Origin: Rhabdophis nuchalis
Taxonomy: Eukaryota; Chordata; Lepidosauria; Squamata; Natricidae
Assembly (NCBI GenBank): GCA_039707465.1
Contig: CM077643.1
Coordinates: 328,169,419 to 328,233,418, forward strand
Length of the DNA stretch: 64,000 nt
Direction: 5' to 3'
In this document: positions 32,590 through 43,006 of the stretch, in pieces
Layout: each line of letters opens with the position of its first letter
Numbering within the stretch: the first letter of the stretch is position 1
Made by a program: the position numbers and the translations under genes
The notes under the pieces: model-generated
What the model was told of the DNA's origin: nothing
The model's database searches: none
Seen by the model: the letters and a program-made list of their open reading frames with translations, nothing else

Positions 32590-33400
32590 ATTGAAGAAAC
32601 TAGGAGAAATGATTCCAGAACCATGCACAATAGTGTTTGAGTCCTCTTGGACAACTAGGAGGTCCCAGAAAACTGGAGAAAAGTAAACCATTTTCCTATC
32701 TTCAAAAAGATGATGGAACACCTGAGAAATTATAGATGACAAAATCAAAGATTTCAAATAGATGATGATGATATTATTTTTATGCTTTTGAGTCAATGTA
32801 GATTTCTTGCCTGGACAAGTCATTGTAATTTTCTTCACAAGATTTCAGAAGTGGCTTTCCCAAGTTCACCAGGTTGGCTTTGTGCCTATGATGGGACTAG
32901 AATTCAAATTTATTCTGGTTTCTAGCTTTATGCCTTAACCCTTCACTAAACTGGGTCTAAAACAGAGTATTAAATGGCAATTTTTTGAACGTTTGGAAAG
33001 GAACATAATATGAGTCAAGATGGAAATGTCAATACAAGTAATGCTAGATTATTTTTAAAAGATGGGGAGGGAGAACTGCTTTGGATTTACTATACCTTGA
33101 CCTCACCAAAGCTTTCAATAGTCTCTTAATATATTGTCATTACTAAAGTAATCTTCCTTACTAAAGTAGTAAAAAATGGGCTAGAATAGATTATACAATT
33201 GTTAAAATGAATTAATAATTGGCTACATTATCATAGTCAGAAAGTACAGTATTCATAACTGGCTCCAAACCAGATTGGAAGCTATCATTACATGGATCAA
33301 CAATTGTATTAATTACGTGATCGAAGAGGGTGATTATCAAATCTGCAGAGGAACACAGCAGTGCTATGAAAAAAGTGTTTAATAAAATAACTAGTCATAA
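32590..33400 (+). pseudogene. Ancient CR1 ORF2 remnant, split by a SINE
   Basis: Frames read 'PEPCTIVFESSWTTRRSQKTG' (21 codons, cf. EPLNYIFQRSWNTGKLPEDW in the CR1 at 4771), then after the SINE 'LDLTKAFNS' (cf. YLDFIKAFDK), 'LITGSKPDW' and the region around 33340 (IKSAEEHSSAMKKV) where a DDTKL-type block would be expected. Many stops. The frame on the opposite strand (32838-32425) is a shadow. Confidence 0.55.
32761..32960 (-). mobile_element. tRNA-derived SINE (second family), full length
   Basis: Minus strand: 'ccagtttagtgaagggttaa' (A-box region), 'tgaattctagtccc' (B-box region), 'aggcacaaagccaacctgg', then 'ggaaagccacttctgaaat' and 'gacttgtccaggcaag', ending in an ATATCATC-type tail. 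Inserted into the CR1 remnant, so younger than it. Family name not certain. Confidence 0.7.
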
Positions 33401-33429
33401 ACAATGGATTGAAATGAACAGGATCAGAT

Positions 33430-33781
33430 TTATTTGTTTGTTTGTTTGTTTCTCAAACATGTACAAGATAACAAGTACAGGTCTGAACATAAACATGAAC
33501 AAAGGAAGTAAATACAGATAAATGGGGACAGTAAGACAGGGGACAGTAGGCACACTGGTGTGCTTATGCATGCCCCTTTATGGACCTCTGAGGAATGGGG
33601 TGAGGTCCATGGTAGACAGTTTGAAATTGAATCTGTGAGGTTTTGAGGCTATAATAATGAAGTCAGATAGAGCATTCCAGGTATTGACTACTCTGTTGCT
33701 GAAGTCATATTTTCTGCAATCGAGTTTGAAGTGGTTTACCTTGAGTTTGTATCAATTGCTTGCCTATGTATTATTGTAGTT
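33430..33781 (-). mobile_element. Host LINE, 3' terminal part (downstream of nested L1)
   Basis: Continuation, on the minus strand, of the LINE at 35787-36250. Past the L1 insertion site the frame reads 'YKLKVNHFKLDCRKYDFSNR' then 'VVNTWNALSDFI', a pattern seen at the C-terminus of many Jockey/CR1/Rex-group proteins, and ends 'DLTPFLRGP' with a stop. The 3' end is 'tgagaaacaaacaaacaaac' near 33430. Confidence 0.65.
33771..33781. repeat. Target-site duplication, left copy
   Basis: TTATTGTAGTT, identical to 35787-35797, flanking the nested L1. Confidence 0.9.
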
Positions 33782-35786
33782 TTTTTTTGTTTTTTTTAAA
33801 AATTATTATTTTTATTATAATTTTCAACAAATTATACATCTACACATAAAATTTACTTTTTTTTTTTTTTTAACAATAATCAATAATCCACCCGGTGCTA
33901 TACAAAACGAAAGGAAGAGTTGGTTCTTTGGATATCTTCAATTGTCTTTAAGATCTCCAAAATCCGCGTTCCCTGGGTACAGGTGTCGAGGCATCCAAAG
34001 TTCCAAGTGCATAGTCCACAAATGGGTTCCAAGTCTTCCAAAAAATGTCTTTTTTATAGACCCCCTCTCTGAATTTAATATCACACGTCATTTTATCATT
34101 TAAGGCTAATTTCCACATTTCACAGAACCATTCTTCTATTTTAATATTTACCTCTATTTTCCAATATCTTGCTATTACAATCCTACCCATTATAATCATA
34201 ATTCTGATCAATTCTTTCTCCTGTTTTGTTAACTCAGGTTCATTAATTATCAATAACAATATATTTTCTGATCTCAATATTATTATTCTTTTCATCATTT
34301 CACCCATTATTTTTTCTAATTGCTGCCAAAACTTTTTAATTTTCACACATTTATACCACATATGTTCATAAGTTCCCACTTCCATATTACATCTCCAACA
34401 TTTATCGCTCATTTTTTTATCTATCAATGATAATCTTAATGGGGTCCAATACCATTTCCAAACAACCTTAAAATTATGCTCTTTAATCCTTATAGACAAA
34501 GTTCTCATGATTCGACTCTTCCAGTTCTCATTCCAATCCAAATCCAATATTTTAATCTTAAGGTCTTCCTCCCAGTTCCTTTTCATTACCATTTGTGGAT
34601 TTCCATCAAAATTTATAATCTTATATATCTTACTAACGAGTCCTTTTAACCCAATTTCATCTTTAATAATTTGAGATACTAAACTTTCAAATTTAGTTTT
34701 ATTTCTATCTATTTTACATATTCCCTTTGCTTTCATAGTCCATTTTTCTACCTGTATTTTTTCGAACCAATTCAACTCCAATCTTTGGATTACTTTTTTT
34801 TTCCTACTCTCAATTCCTAGAGCTCTTAACCAATTTACTATATTTCCTATATTTTCATCCTCAATTACTTTATCCCGACTTATATTAGTTTTAATCGGCC
34901 AACTTTCAGTTGTCTTCCCCAGGAAAGCTATATCCGGGATCAATTTTTTAACAAATTTATTCCAAATTTTGCTCAGCCCCTTTAACCAATAACTATTAAT
35001 TGCCTTTGTTTTTGCTCTATCTAGAAACCATATAGACCCAAATCTCTTAATGTCTTTTAGCTCCAGATCACCCCAATGACCATCTCCACCTTTAAGTATT
35101 TTTATCACGGTTCGAATATTATACGCCCGATAATAATTAAGTAGATTGGGAATTCCCAATCCACCCTCTTTTTGATTTTGATACCACATTTTCTTCATTA
35201 TTCTTGGTTTTTTCCCACCATTACAAAATTTATCCAATTTCTTCTGATATTCTTCTATATCTTTCTCTAACAAATTTAGTGGTAGCATCTCAAACAAAAA
35301 ATTGAACTTTGGTAACAACATCATTTTACACATTGCAATTCTACCAAACCAAGACAGCTTTATCTCTTTATACTTATCTATCTTTCTCTCTACTTCCTTC
35401 AACATCACCTCATAATTAATTTTTTTCAATTCTCTAACTTTAAGTGAAAGTGTTATCCCCAAATATTTCAATGTATTCTTAACTCTTATCCCAAATTGTT
35501 CTTGCATATTTTCCCACTCCTTACCATCTTTATTCATTAATAGTTCAGATTTTGACCAATTTACCTTTAATCCTGTCATTTCTTCAAATTCTATCAAATG
35601 TTTATTTATCCTCTTTAAATCTTTCTCTATATCTTTCAAAATAATCAAGGTATCATCCGCATACAAATTTATCTTATATCCCTTGTACCCTTCCAATCCT
35701 TCATCTTCTTCTATCAATTTAGTCAAAACCTCCATAACTAACAGGAATAATGTTGGGGACAAGGGACATCCCTGTCTCGTACCTGC
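33782..35786 (-). mobile_element. L1 LINE 3' half, nested insertion
   Basis: 5'-truncated L1 on the minus strand: it begins inside the RT motif 'TRQGCPLSPTLF' at 35786 and ends in a poly(A) tail (T-run at 33781-33797). The 11-bp TSD TTATTGTAGTT lies at both ends. It splits another LINE, dating the L1 as the later insertion. Confidence 0.93.
33948..35786 (-). pseudogene. L1 ORF2 C-terminal two-fifths (RT palm to zinc knuckle), open
   Basis: The frame is open for about 612 codons from the truncation point to the stop at 33948. It carries the catalytic 'INLYADDTLIIL' (YADD codons 35652-35663), 'TGLKVNWSKSELLMNK', 'KYLGITLSLKVRELKKINY', 'SWFGRIAMCKMMLLPKFNFL' and 'GGLGIPNLLNYYRAYNIR', all in the order of L1-type ORF2 proteins. 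The C-terminal cysteine/histidine cluster 'CWRCNMEVGTYEHMWYKC' (C-x2-C..H-x4-C) is typical of L1. Endonuclease and the first RT blocks are missing because of truncation. No internal stop, so the insertion looks comparatively recent. Confidence 0.93.
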
Positions 35787-36250
35787 TTATTGTAGTTGAA
35801 GCTGAAGAAGTCATTGTAGCAGACAATTTTGTATACTATGCTTAGATCGCACCGCAGGCAACACAGCTCCAGATTGTCGAGCCTGATGGCATAGGGAATT
35901 CTATTGTAGGGAGAGGAGTAGAGTACTCTTCTCGTGAAATATCTCTGAGCCCACTCAATGATGTTACTGTCCGATATACAATATGTATTCCAGGCAGACA
36001 AGCTGTATTCAAGAGTTGGTCTGGCAAAGGTTTTGTACATCCTAGTCAGCAATACAATGTTACCAGAGGAGAAGTTTTTCAAAATTAGGTTAACAACTCT
36101 TAATGCCTTTTTGGCAAAGCTGTTACAGGGAGCTCTGGTGCTTAGATCATTTGAGATGAGTACTCCAAAGTCCTTGACAGAGTGAGGGTCATCTACAAGA
36201 TCATTTCTGCCCAGCTTGTATTTAGTGTTCTGATTTTTGTTGCCAATTTG
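35787..36250 (-). pseudogene. Host LINE RT C-terminal region (upstream of nested L1)
   Basis: Minus-strand frame: 'KYKLGRNDLVDDPHSVKDFG' 'VLISNDLS', 'NSFAKKALRVVNLILKNFSS', 'RMYKTFARPTLEYSLSAWNT', 'IIEWAQRYFTRRVLYS', 'LRCDLSIVYKI'. This is the D-(F/L)-G-V-L ... R-P-x-L-E-Y thumb region shared by CR1/Rex/Jockey-group LINEs. The reading frame is interrupted at 35797 by the L1 and resumes at 33780. I cannot place it in one clade with certainty. The catalytic palm is not present. Confidence 0.75.
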
Positions 36251-36259
36251 TAAGACAGA

Positions 36260-37520
36260 TCAACTTGATTAACAAATTCATTTGAATCACAGGTCACTGA
36301 TGCCTAAAGGATACCACATTTAAAATTGGAATAATTCCTCCTTATGATTCAGGACGGTAAAGAAGTTCTGTATCCATATTGAAGGGAGAAATCTGAGAAG
36401 TCAATATTAGATATCTAAATGCAAAAGTATAGAGTAAATGAAAAATGGGATAGAAATATCAAAACCGAAAGATCTTGATTACAGCTGTGAAAGTAAAAAA
36501 AAAAAAAGGCCAAACATTACATTTATTACATTGTTATGGGTTTAACAATTATATCTGTCATACAACTGAAATCTGTATGCTTCTTTTTTTTATATAGGTG
36601 TGCCAAGAAAAGAAAGAAAATGATTAAAAGAAAATGGCTTATCTGATCCTGATGACCCCCAGGGTTTGCTTCTTCAATCTCAGTCTTAAATACTTGGACA
36701 GCTTCTTGCAAAAATGATGCAGTACATAACTTGGCATTGAAATTCTACAAAGATTCGTTCCCTGGCTACAAGGTCTTTTTTTTCCTTTTACTTATGATGG
36801 TAAGTTGTTTTATTAAACTGTTAGAAGTAGTAGGTTTCTCGGTTTCAGTGTGCAGATTCTGGAAAGAGCACCAAATAAATCAGAGTTGCTGCATGTTCTG
36901 CTAGAGTATATGAAATGCAAACTATTTTTTGACCGAACAAAGTTATTTTATAAACAAAACTTTTTCAAATCACTCTAAACTACAAATAAAAGAGGATTTA
37001 TTGAGACAAATAATAATATCACTTTGTTACTCAGGGATAATTAGTTTCCTACTTCCTTTCCTTTATCTTCATTATACTTCCATTCTTCCCCCTTCCATAA
37101 AACTGAATCATTCTCAGATATTATGTGCTTGTTTATTTGTTTCATGAATCTACCCATCTCACATACATGCCTGCTCTTTATAGAAAATGTCTGAAAATGC
37201 TTATTCAAGAAGCACATTGTCAGAGATGGATCACCTTGATCCTGGTTGCCTAGAAGAATGAGAACTCTTTCTGAATGATGAGAACGTGCAAACATTTATA
37301 CCAAATAAAAAATAATTTATGAGACTATATTTTGATGGTGCCTTTAGAATACTGCAATACTAATCTTAAAAAACCACAAAATGACAACCTACATAATTTG
37401 CAGATATGGGCCCCAAACTACAAGAGATGAAACAGTAAACTGCAATGTCTGACAAGCTTATTGAATTAGAGTTATTTGGAATTTCTAAAAAAAATTTGTT
37501 GGTGTATGGGTTTATCATCA
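36260..37520. other. Unassigned sequence
   Basis: A 12-bp A-run near 36496. No gene or named repeat recognised. Confidence 0.5.
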
Positions 37521-37522
37521 GT

Positions 37523-38055
37523 ACAGGTAGTCGTCGATTTATGACCGATTGCTTAGCAACCATTCAAAGTTACAATGGACCCCACCCAAAACTACTTATA
37601 ACTCTGTGTCAGCCTCCACTTTTTGCTTGCTTCGGCTGTCATTTTGAAACGGGGAGGGAGGGGCTGTCTGGATATTAAGTGAGATGGAGAGAGATGTGGC
37701 CAGGGCCTGTTATCAGCAAACCTAACGGTCTTGCATTCCACTGTGATGATGCTCCTGAGCAGGAAGTGCACCTGACATCGTGAACGACTCTACATTGGAT
37801 AATATACTGTGCTTGGCAATTGGTTAAACTTTATGGCTAGTAGCAGCATTCAGTGATCACATGACCATGTTTTATGATTTGTTTCTACCAGTTTTCAGGG
37901 TTTTTTAATGGTTTCTGTCAAAAAAACTCTTAGAAAATGTATTGATTCATTTAACAACCACAGTGTTAATGGCCAGCACAAAAAGGTTGTAAGATTGGAT
38001 CTGATCATGTGGGTGTCTTGATTTGTGACAACCATGACTTACGATGAAAATTCCT
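37523..38055 (-). mobile_element. Old non-autonomous DNA transposon ('caggtagtc' family)
   Basis: Begins 'acaggtagtcgtcgatttat' and later shows 'tgatcacatgaccatgt', 'tcatttaacaaccacagtg' and 'tgacaaccatgacttacgat', a set of phrases also found, inverted, at 45930-46270 and within 18513-18590. Subterminal 'cgac/gtcg ... taagtcgagg' motifs suggest inverted termini. The right end is obscured by the L2 insertion at about 38128. The superfamily is not certain. Confidence 0.6.
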
Positions 38056-38127
38056 GGATCTATTGGGGTCATACATCAAGCAACTTTATTGTTGACAAAA
38101 TGCAATAGAATCCTATTATTTCTGATT

Positions 38128-39900
38128 GAAAAAGCAAGGATATGGACAGGTTACGTGGGCGACTGCGAGCCACCACATGTTTATTGGACCCGTGTCCCTC
38201 CTGGCTTGTACTGGCATCCTGGGAGGTGACACGAGGCTGGCTCCAAGAGGTTATCAACGCATCCTTGAGTGAGGGTTCCTTGCCTGCCTCCCTAAAAGAG
38301 GCTATGGTGTGGCCCCTCCTCAAGAAGCCCTCTTTGGATCCAGCTTTATTAACCAACTATCGTCCAGTCTCCAACCTTCCCTTTCTGGCGAAGGTTGTTG
38401 AGAGTGTGGTGGCACAACAGTTTCCCCGTCACCTGGAGGAAGTTGAGTATCTAGATCCGCGCCAGTCCGGCTTTCGGCCCGGGCATAGCACCGAGACGGC
38501 ATTGGTCGCGTTGGTCGATGATCTCTGGAGGGCCAGGGATGGGGGTTGTTCCTCCATCCTGGTCCTATTAGACCTCTCGGCGGCTTTCGATACCATCGAC
38601 CATGGTATCCTATTGCATCGGTTGGGGGGGTTGGGGGTGGGAGGCACCGTTTTACGGTGGTTCTCCTCCTACCTCTCTGGCCGATCGCAATTTGTGTTGG
38701 CAGGAGAGCAGAGGTCGACCTCGAGACCCCTCACGTGTGGGGTGCCTCAGGGGTCGGTCCTCTCGCCTCTCCTGTTCATCACATATATGAAGCCGCTGGG
38801 TGAGATCATCCGTGGTTTTGGGGTAGAGTACCATCTCTACCCTGATGATACTCAGCTGTATATATCTACCCCAAACCACCCCAACGATGCCGTAGCGGTG
38901 ATGTGCCAGTGCCTGGAAGCCGTACGGATCTGGATGGGAAGTAACGGACTCAGGCTCAACCCGACCAAGACCGAGTGGCTGTGGTTTCCGGCTGCCCGAT
39001 TCAACCAGCTAATTCCATCGCTGGCCATAGGGGGCGAACATCTTACCCCTGTGGATGGGACGCGCAACTTGGGTGTCCTCCTAGATGCCCGGCTGTCCAT
39101 GGAAGATCAAGTGACAGCCGTGGCTAGGAGGGCGTTTTACCAGGTTCGCCTGGTTCGCCAGTTGCGCCCCCTATTGGATCGGGACGCCCTTCGCACAGTC
39201 ACTCATGCTCTCGTGACATCCCGACTGGACTATTGTAACTCTCTCTACATGGGGCTCCCCTCTCTACATGGGGCTCCCCGGAGACTTCAGATGGTCCAGA
39301 ACGCAGCCGCGCGGGCAATCCTGGGTACCTCTAGGTTTACCCATGTAACACCTCTCCTGCGCGAGCTGCACTGGCTGCCTGTCGTCTTCCGGGTGCGCTT
39401 CAAGGTATTAATCATCATCTTTAAAGCGCTCCATGGCTCGGGACCTAGCTATTTGCGGGATCGGATCCTGCCTCATACATCCTCACGGCCGATCCGCTCC
39501 CACAGAGAGGGACTTCTCCGGGTGCCGTCCACTAGACTTTGTCAGCGGGCGACGCCCAGGGGAAGGGCTCTTTCTGTGGCGGGCCCAGCCCTCTAGAATG
39601 ACCTTCCTCCCGACATTAGAACGACCACGGACCTCCGCTCCTTCCGTCTAAAATTAAAAACATATCTTTTCTGCTTGGCCGGCCTAGGGTAGTCTCTCTC
39701 TATGGGGTTTTAGTTGTTTAGTGGGAATTTTAGTCTAAAATGGGTATTTTAGCACAGGTACTGTTTAATTTGTTTTTAAGATGTTGTATATCTATTGTAT
39801 ATTTATGGTTTTTTAGTTTCCCTGTGCACCGCTCCGAGTCCCTACGGGGAGAGGGAGCGGTCAAGAAATTAAATTATTATTATTATTTATTATTAAATTA
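38128..39900 (+). mobile_element. L2-clade LINE, 5'-truncated second copy
   Basis: Starts at the codon equivalent to about residue 485 of the L2 at 22322-25318 and continues through the full 3' UTR (gtgcaccgctccgagtccct) to an (ATT)-rich tail at about 39868-39897. By eye about 95% identical in protein to the intact copy. Confidence 0.93.
38142..39680 (+). pseudogene. L2 reverse transcriptase copy with YPDD and late stop
   Basis: Open from 38142 to a TAG at 39594-39596 (484 codons) that replaces a Trp codon found in the intact copy (GPALWNDLPPD), removing about 35 C-terminal residues. RT motifs 'NYRPVSNLPFLAKVVESVV', 'LDLSAAFDTIDHGILL', 'GVPQGSVLSPLLF' are intact, but the catalytic box reads 'YHLYPDDTQLYIS' (YPDD at 38838-38849) instead of YADD. 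A perfect 19-bp tandem duplication at 39242-39279 alters the segment after 'CNSLYMGLP'. No endonuclease because of truncation. Inactive. Confidence 0.92.
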
Positions 39901-40107
39901 CCTATATAAAATTTTGGACTTTTTGGATTAAACAGAGTGACCGACTCCATACAGGTGTAGAAGATGCTATAATATGCTAGGTAAACTGTTCCCCATTGGC
40001 TCAATGTTTCAGAAGTACTTCTTTATTTAAATAAAGAGATTGACCAAGGCTGGGCAAAAAAGCTATGAGAATAGGATTGACTTCCTGCTGCCTTTCCCAT
40101 TTAGTTT
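39901..40107. other. Unassigned sequence
   Basis: No feature recognised. Confidence 0.4.
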
Positions 40108-40115
40108 CCTTATAG

Positions 40116-40310
40116 CAGTGCTTCTCAAATAGTGGGGCGGGCCCCCCCAGGGGGGGCGCGAGGCTCCGTAAAGGGGGGCGCGTTTGACCTCGGCAGAGGT
40201 GTACTTATAACAATTTTATAGACAAATGATACTATTTACAGTCACGTGGGGGGCGCGAAATGTTTTCTTCTTCCTAGGGGGGCATGACAGAAAATAATTG
40301 AGAAGCACTG
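40116..40310. mobile_element. hAT-like MITE, 195 bp
   Basis: Ends CAGTGCTTCTCAAATA / ATAATTGAGAAGCACTG, exact 8-bp TSD CCTTATAG (40108-40115, 40311-40318). The interior has G-runs (ggggggcgcg). Confidence 0.93.
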
Positions 40311-40558
40311 CCTTATAGGAATCTGGCAGGAAGCATTGAAGATCTCCCTTCCCTTCCATTCTCAGCAGCAGATAAATGGCTACTACTAGGTAGGGTTGAG
40401 AGCAAGAAATTATAAAACTGACTAGATATTGTCATGAACATTGAAAATGGAGATTACATGATTGCAGTAATTATGTAACAGCAGTCAATAACATTGAATC
40501 AGCCACAACTTTCCCAAATTTCATTCCTTCGGGAGTCATGGGTATCTGGATTTTGGAC

Positions 40559-40630
40559 ATTTTTGAAACAAGGTACCTAAAATGAACTAACTTACAGGTT
40601 AGTTCATTTGAGGTACCTTGTTTCAAAAAT
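40559..40630. repeat. Inverted repeat, 32-bp arms, 8-nt loop
   Basis: Arms 40559-40590 and 40599-40630 are reverse complements with one mismatch. No transposon termini. Confidence 0.9.
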
Positions 40631-40794
40631 TGTTGCCCTATAATGCAACGTTTTATCCAGTACAAGGTCACAATCATGAGAGTTTTAGCATTATATAGAA
40701 TATTTGTGGCTTCAAATCGGTCTTGATTTCTGATGGCTCCCTGGACAAGTATTTGCAATTTTCTAGTCAACATTTTCAAAAATACCTCACCATT

Positions 40795-40885
40795 ACCTTC
40801 TTCCTAGGGCTGAGATAATGACTGGCTCAAGGTCCTTCAGCTGGCATTGTGCCTAAAACAGGACAAGAATTTATCATCTTCCCAT
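40795..40885 (-). repeat. tRNA-SINE fragment (second family)
   Basis: 'cctagggctgagataatgac', 'tggctcaaggtccttcagct' and 'ttgtgcctaaaacaggac' match the middle of the minus-strand SINE at 32761-32960. Confidence 0.6.
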
Positions 40886-41175
40886 TTTTATACACAATTT
40901 TTTAATGTCTTGTTCAGTTTTGCTTTCTTCTTGCATTTTTTCCTTTTTAAAAAAATGTGTATTTTAACATTATGAATAAAAAAAGAAAAAAAGAAAGATA
41001 TTTTAAATACTATGGTTCTATATGTGCCAATTTAAAATATAAACATTTCAAATCTTATATGTAGACAATGGTGCATCTCTAAATATTTGCCATTCATTTG
41101 CCCTTCTGTAACTAACACTTGATGAATTTATATAAACCTGAAAGCAAAACAGAATGCTGAAGATGACAGTGGCAA

Positions 41176-41222
<47 letters not shown>

Positions 41223-41644
41223 CAAAATGTATTTATTGTTAATGATTTGAAATGTAGGTTTAATGATTATGGATTGAATTCTAGCATATAGTGAATCACC
41301 AGGTTCTTTTTATGTGTGTCCATGTCTTCCTTAGTACCTTGCTTATGCTACAGCCAGCCTTATTGACATATAATATTTCAAATGGGCCATTTGAGATGGT
41401 AGCACTGTACTGAAAAATAGCATCCACCTTAATGAAGCATTCAATAAACAAGTTTTTCTCTAGGCCCACCTTGATTGTGATACTTTTAAGATGCCAGTTC
41501 ATGGAAGATGAACCATGTTCCTTTCTGTTGCATCTTCTTATTTTAAATTTTGGCCAGCACATCATATTCATAGACCTCGTTTTTCAATCTTTTTTTCCTG
41601 TGTATCAGTCACCAAAATTTGTGACTTGCTACTGGTAGCTGTTT
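40886..41644. other. Unassigned sequence with (GT)n
   Basis: A (GT)n microsatellite of about 45 bp lies at 41177-41221. No gene or other repeat recognised. Confidence 0.6.
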
Positions 41645-41652
41645 CTCTAAGA

Positions 41653-42027
41653 CCTTGATGGTAAACTTATGGCACAGGTGCCACAGGTGGCACATGGAAT
41701 CATTTCTTAGGGCACGAGAGGCATTGCCCTGTCAGCTCCAGCGCGCTTGTGTTTACTGGCCAGCTGATTTAAGCCTTCTTTTGAGGCTGTTTTTCACCCT
41801 CTGGAGGCTTCAGCAAAGCTCCTGAAGTCTCTGGAGGTGGGGGGGGGGAGGCTGTTTTCACCCTCCCCAGACTCCTAGAAAGCCTCTGAAGCCTGGGGAG
41901 GGCGAAAGAAGCATGCCAACAGCAGGGGGTCTTGCACATAGCATTGTGGGTGTGGCATGCCCATGCATGACCCCACTGCGCTCCCCCCGCTTTTGGCACG
42001 CGAGCCAAAAAAGGTTAGCCATCACTG
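41653..42027 (-). mobile_element. hAT-like non-autonomous element, 375 bp
   Basis: Ends CCTTGATGGTAAAC / GGTTAGCCATCACTG, exact 8-bp TSD CTCTAAGA (41645-41652, 42028-42035). Same family, opposite orientation, as 52486-52811. The interior has a G-run and 'cctctggaggcttcagc' repeats. Confidence 0.92.
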
Positions 42028-42035
42028 CTCTAAGA

Positions 42036-42855
42036 CATCAGTTCCTTTGCAACATAATTTTGAGCATTATTATTTTTTGAGGCAAATCTGAAAAATAGAG
42101 TTGTAAATGTTGTACCGCTGACAAATTCATTTCATTTTTATGGAAAAGAAAATACTCCAACTCAGTTGTGCCATGCTCAGAAACTGGAAAAGAAATGCGG
42201 AGGTCGCTGACATGGAATTAAATAAAAACCTTGCTCATGAAAATTATATTCCAGTCAATTATTTTAAATACTAAATATACTTGTAAATATGATAATAAAG
42301 TTTTACATGTCAAGGATATTTTTGGCGGGTTGTTATTCTGTTCCAGCTTAGATGTTTTCTAAGGCTCTTTTTCAACTGTCTGTTTCCTAATGGCCTAGTT
42401 TTCATAACTGCGTTCAAGATAAACATCCATCTAGTCAAGTGGCCTAGACTAAGGCTTCTTAGGCATCCTTACACTTAATTAATCTTGATTATATTGTGAA
42501 TTTCATGCTATATATAGTATACTTTCTTTTTCTTTTCTTTTTTTTACTGTTTGGAAGTTTCTGTCATTTAACTGTCTAGCACTGAGGTCATAGCTTTGAT
42601 GGATTTCAACCCCCCTTTTATTTATAAATATAACAAATGTGATCATTTTCATCCGTATTTCTGATTATGTTGTTCTTTGAAAGTATAAACTTTAGAAATA
42701 TTTTTTCTTTTGATTTGATTTTGGGGAAAAAAATACTGACATTATCCTGAAACTTGCGTATTTTTTTTTAAAAAAAAGCTAATTAGATCAGCAAGTAGGG
42801 ATGAGACTTATACATAGTGGCCCTGAAGAAGAAAAAATATTGTTTATCACCAATG
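42036..42855. other. Unassigned AT-rich sequence
   Basis: No feature recognised. Confidence 0.5.
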
Positions 42856-42863
42856 ATATAAGG

Positions 42864-42998
42864 CAGGGATCTGCAAAGTCGGCTCTTTTAAGACTGGTGG
42901 ACTTCAAGTCCCAGAGTTCCCCAGCCAGCTATGCTGGCTGGGGAATTCTGGGAGTTGAAGTCCACCAGTCTTAAAAGAGCCGACTTTGCAGACCCCTG
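42864..42998. mobile_element. Fold-back hAT-like MITE, 135 bp
   Basis: Almost entirely an inverted repeat (arms of about 63 bp: 'gcaaagtcggctcttttaag' ... 'cttaaaagagccgactttgc'), ends CAGGGATCTGC / GCAGACCCCTG, exact 8-bp TSD ATATAAGG (42856-42863, 42999-43006). A half copy is at 59256. Confidence 0.93.
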
Positions 42999-43006
42999 AT
43001 ATAAGG

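Noticed and set aside
32425..32838. 137-codon minus-strand frame
   Set aside because: Antisense to a degraded CR1 and a SINE; no motif of its own.
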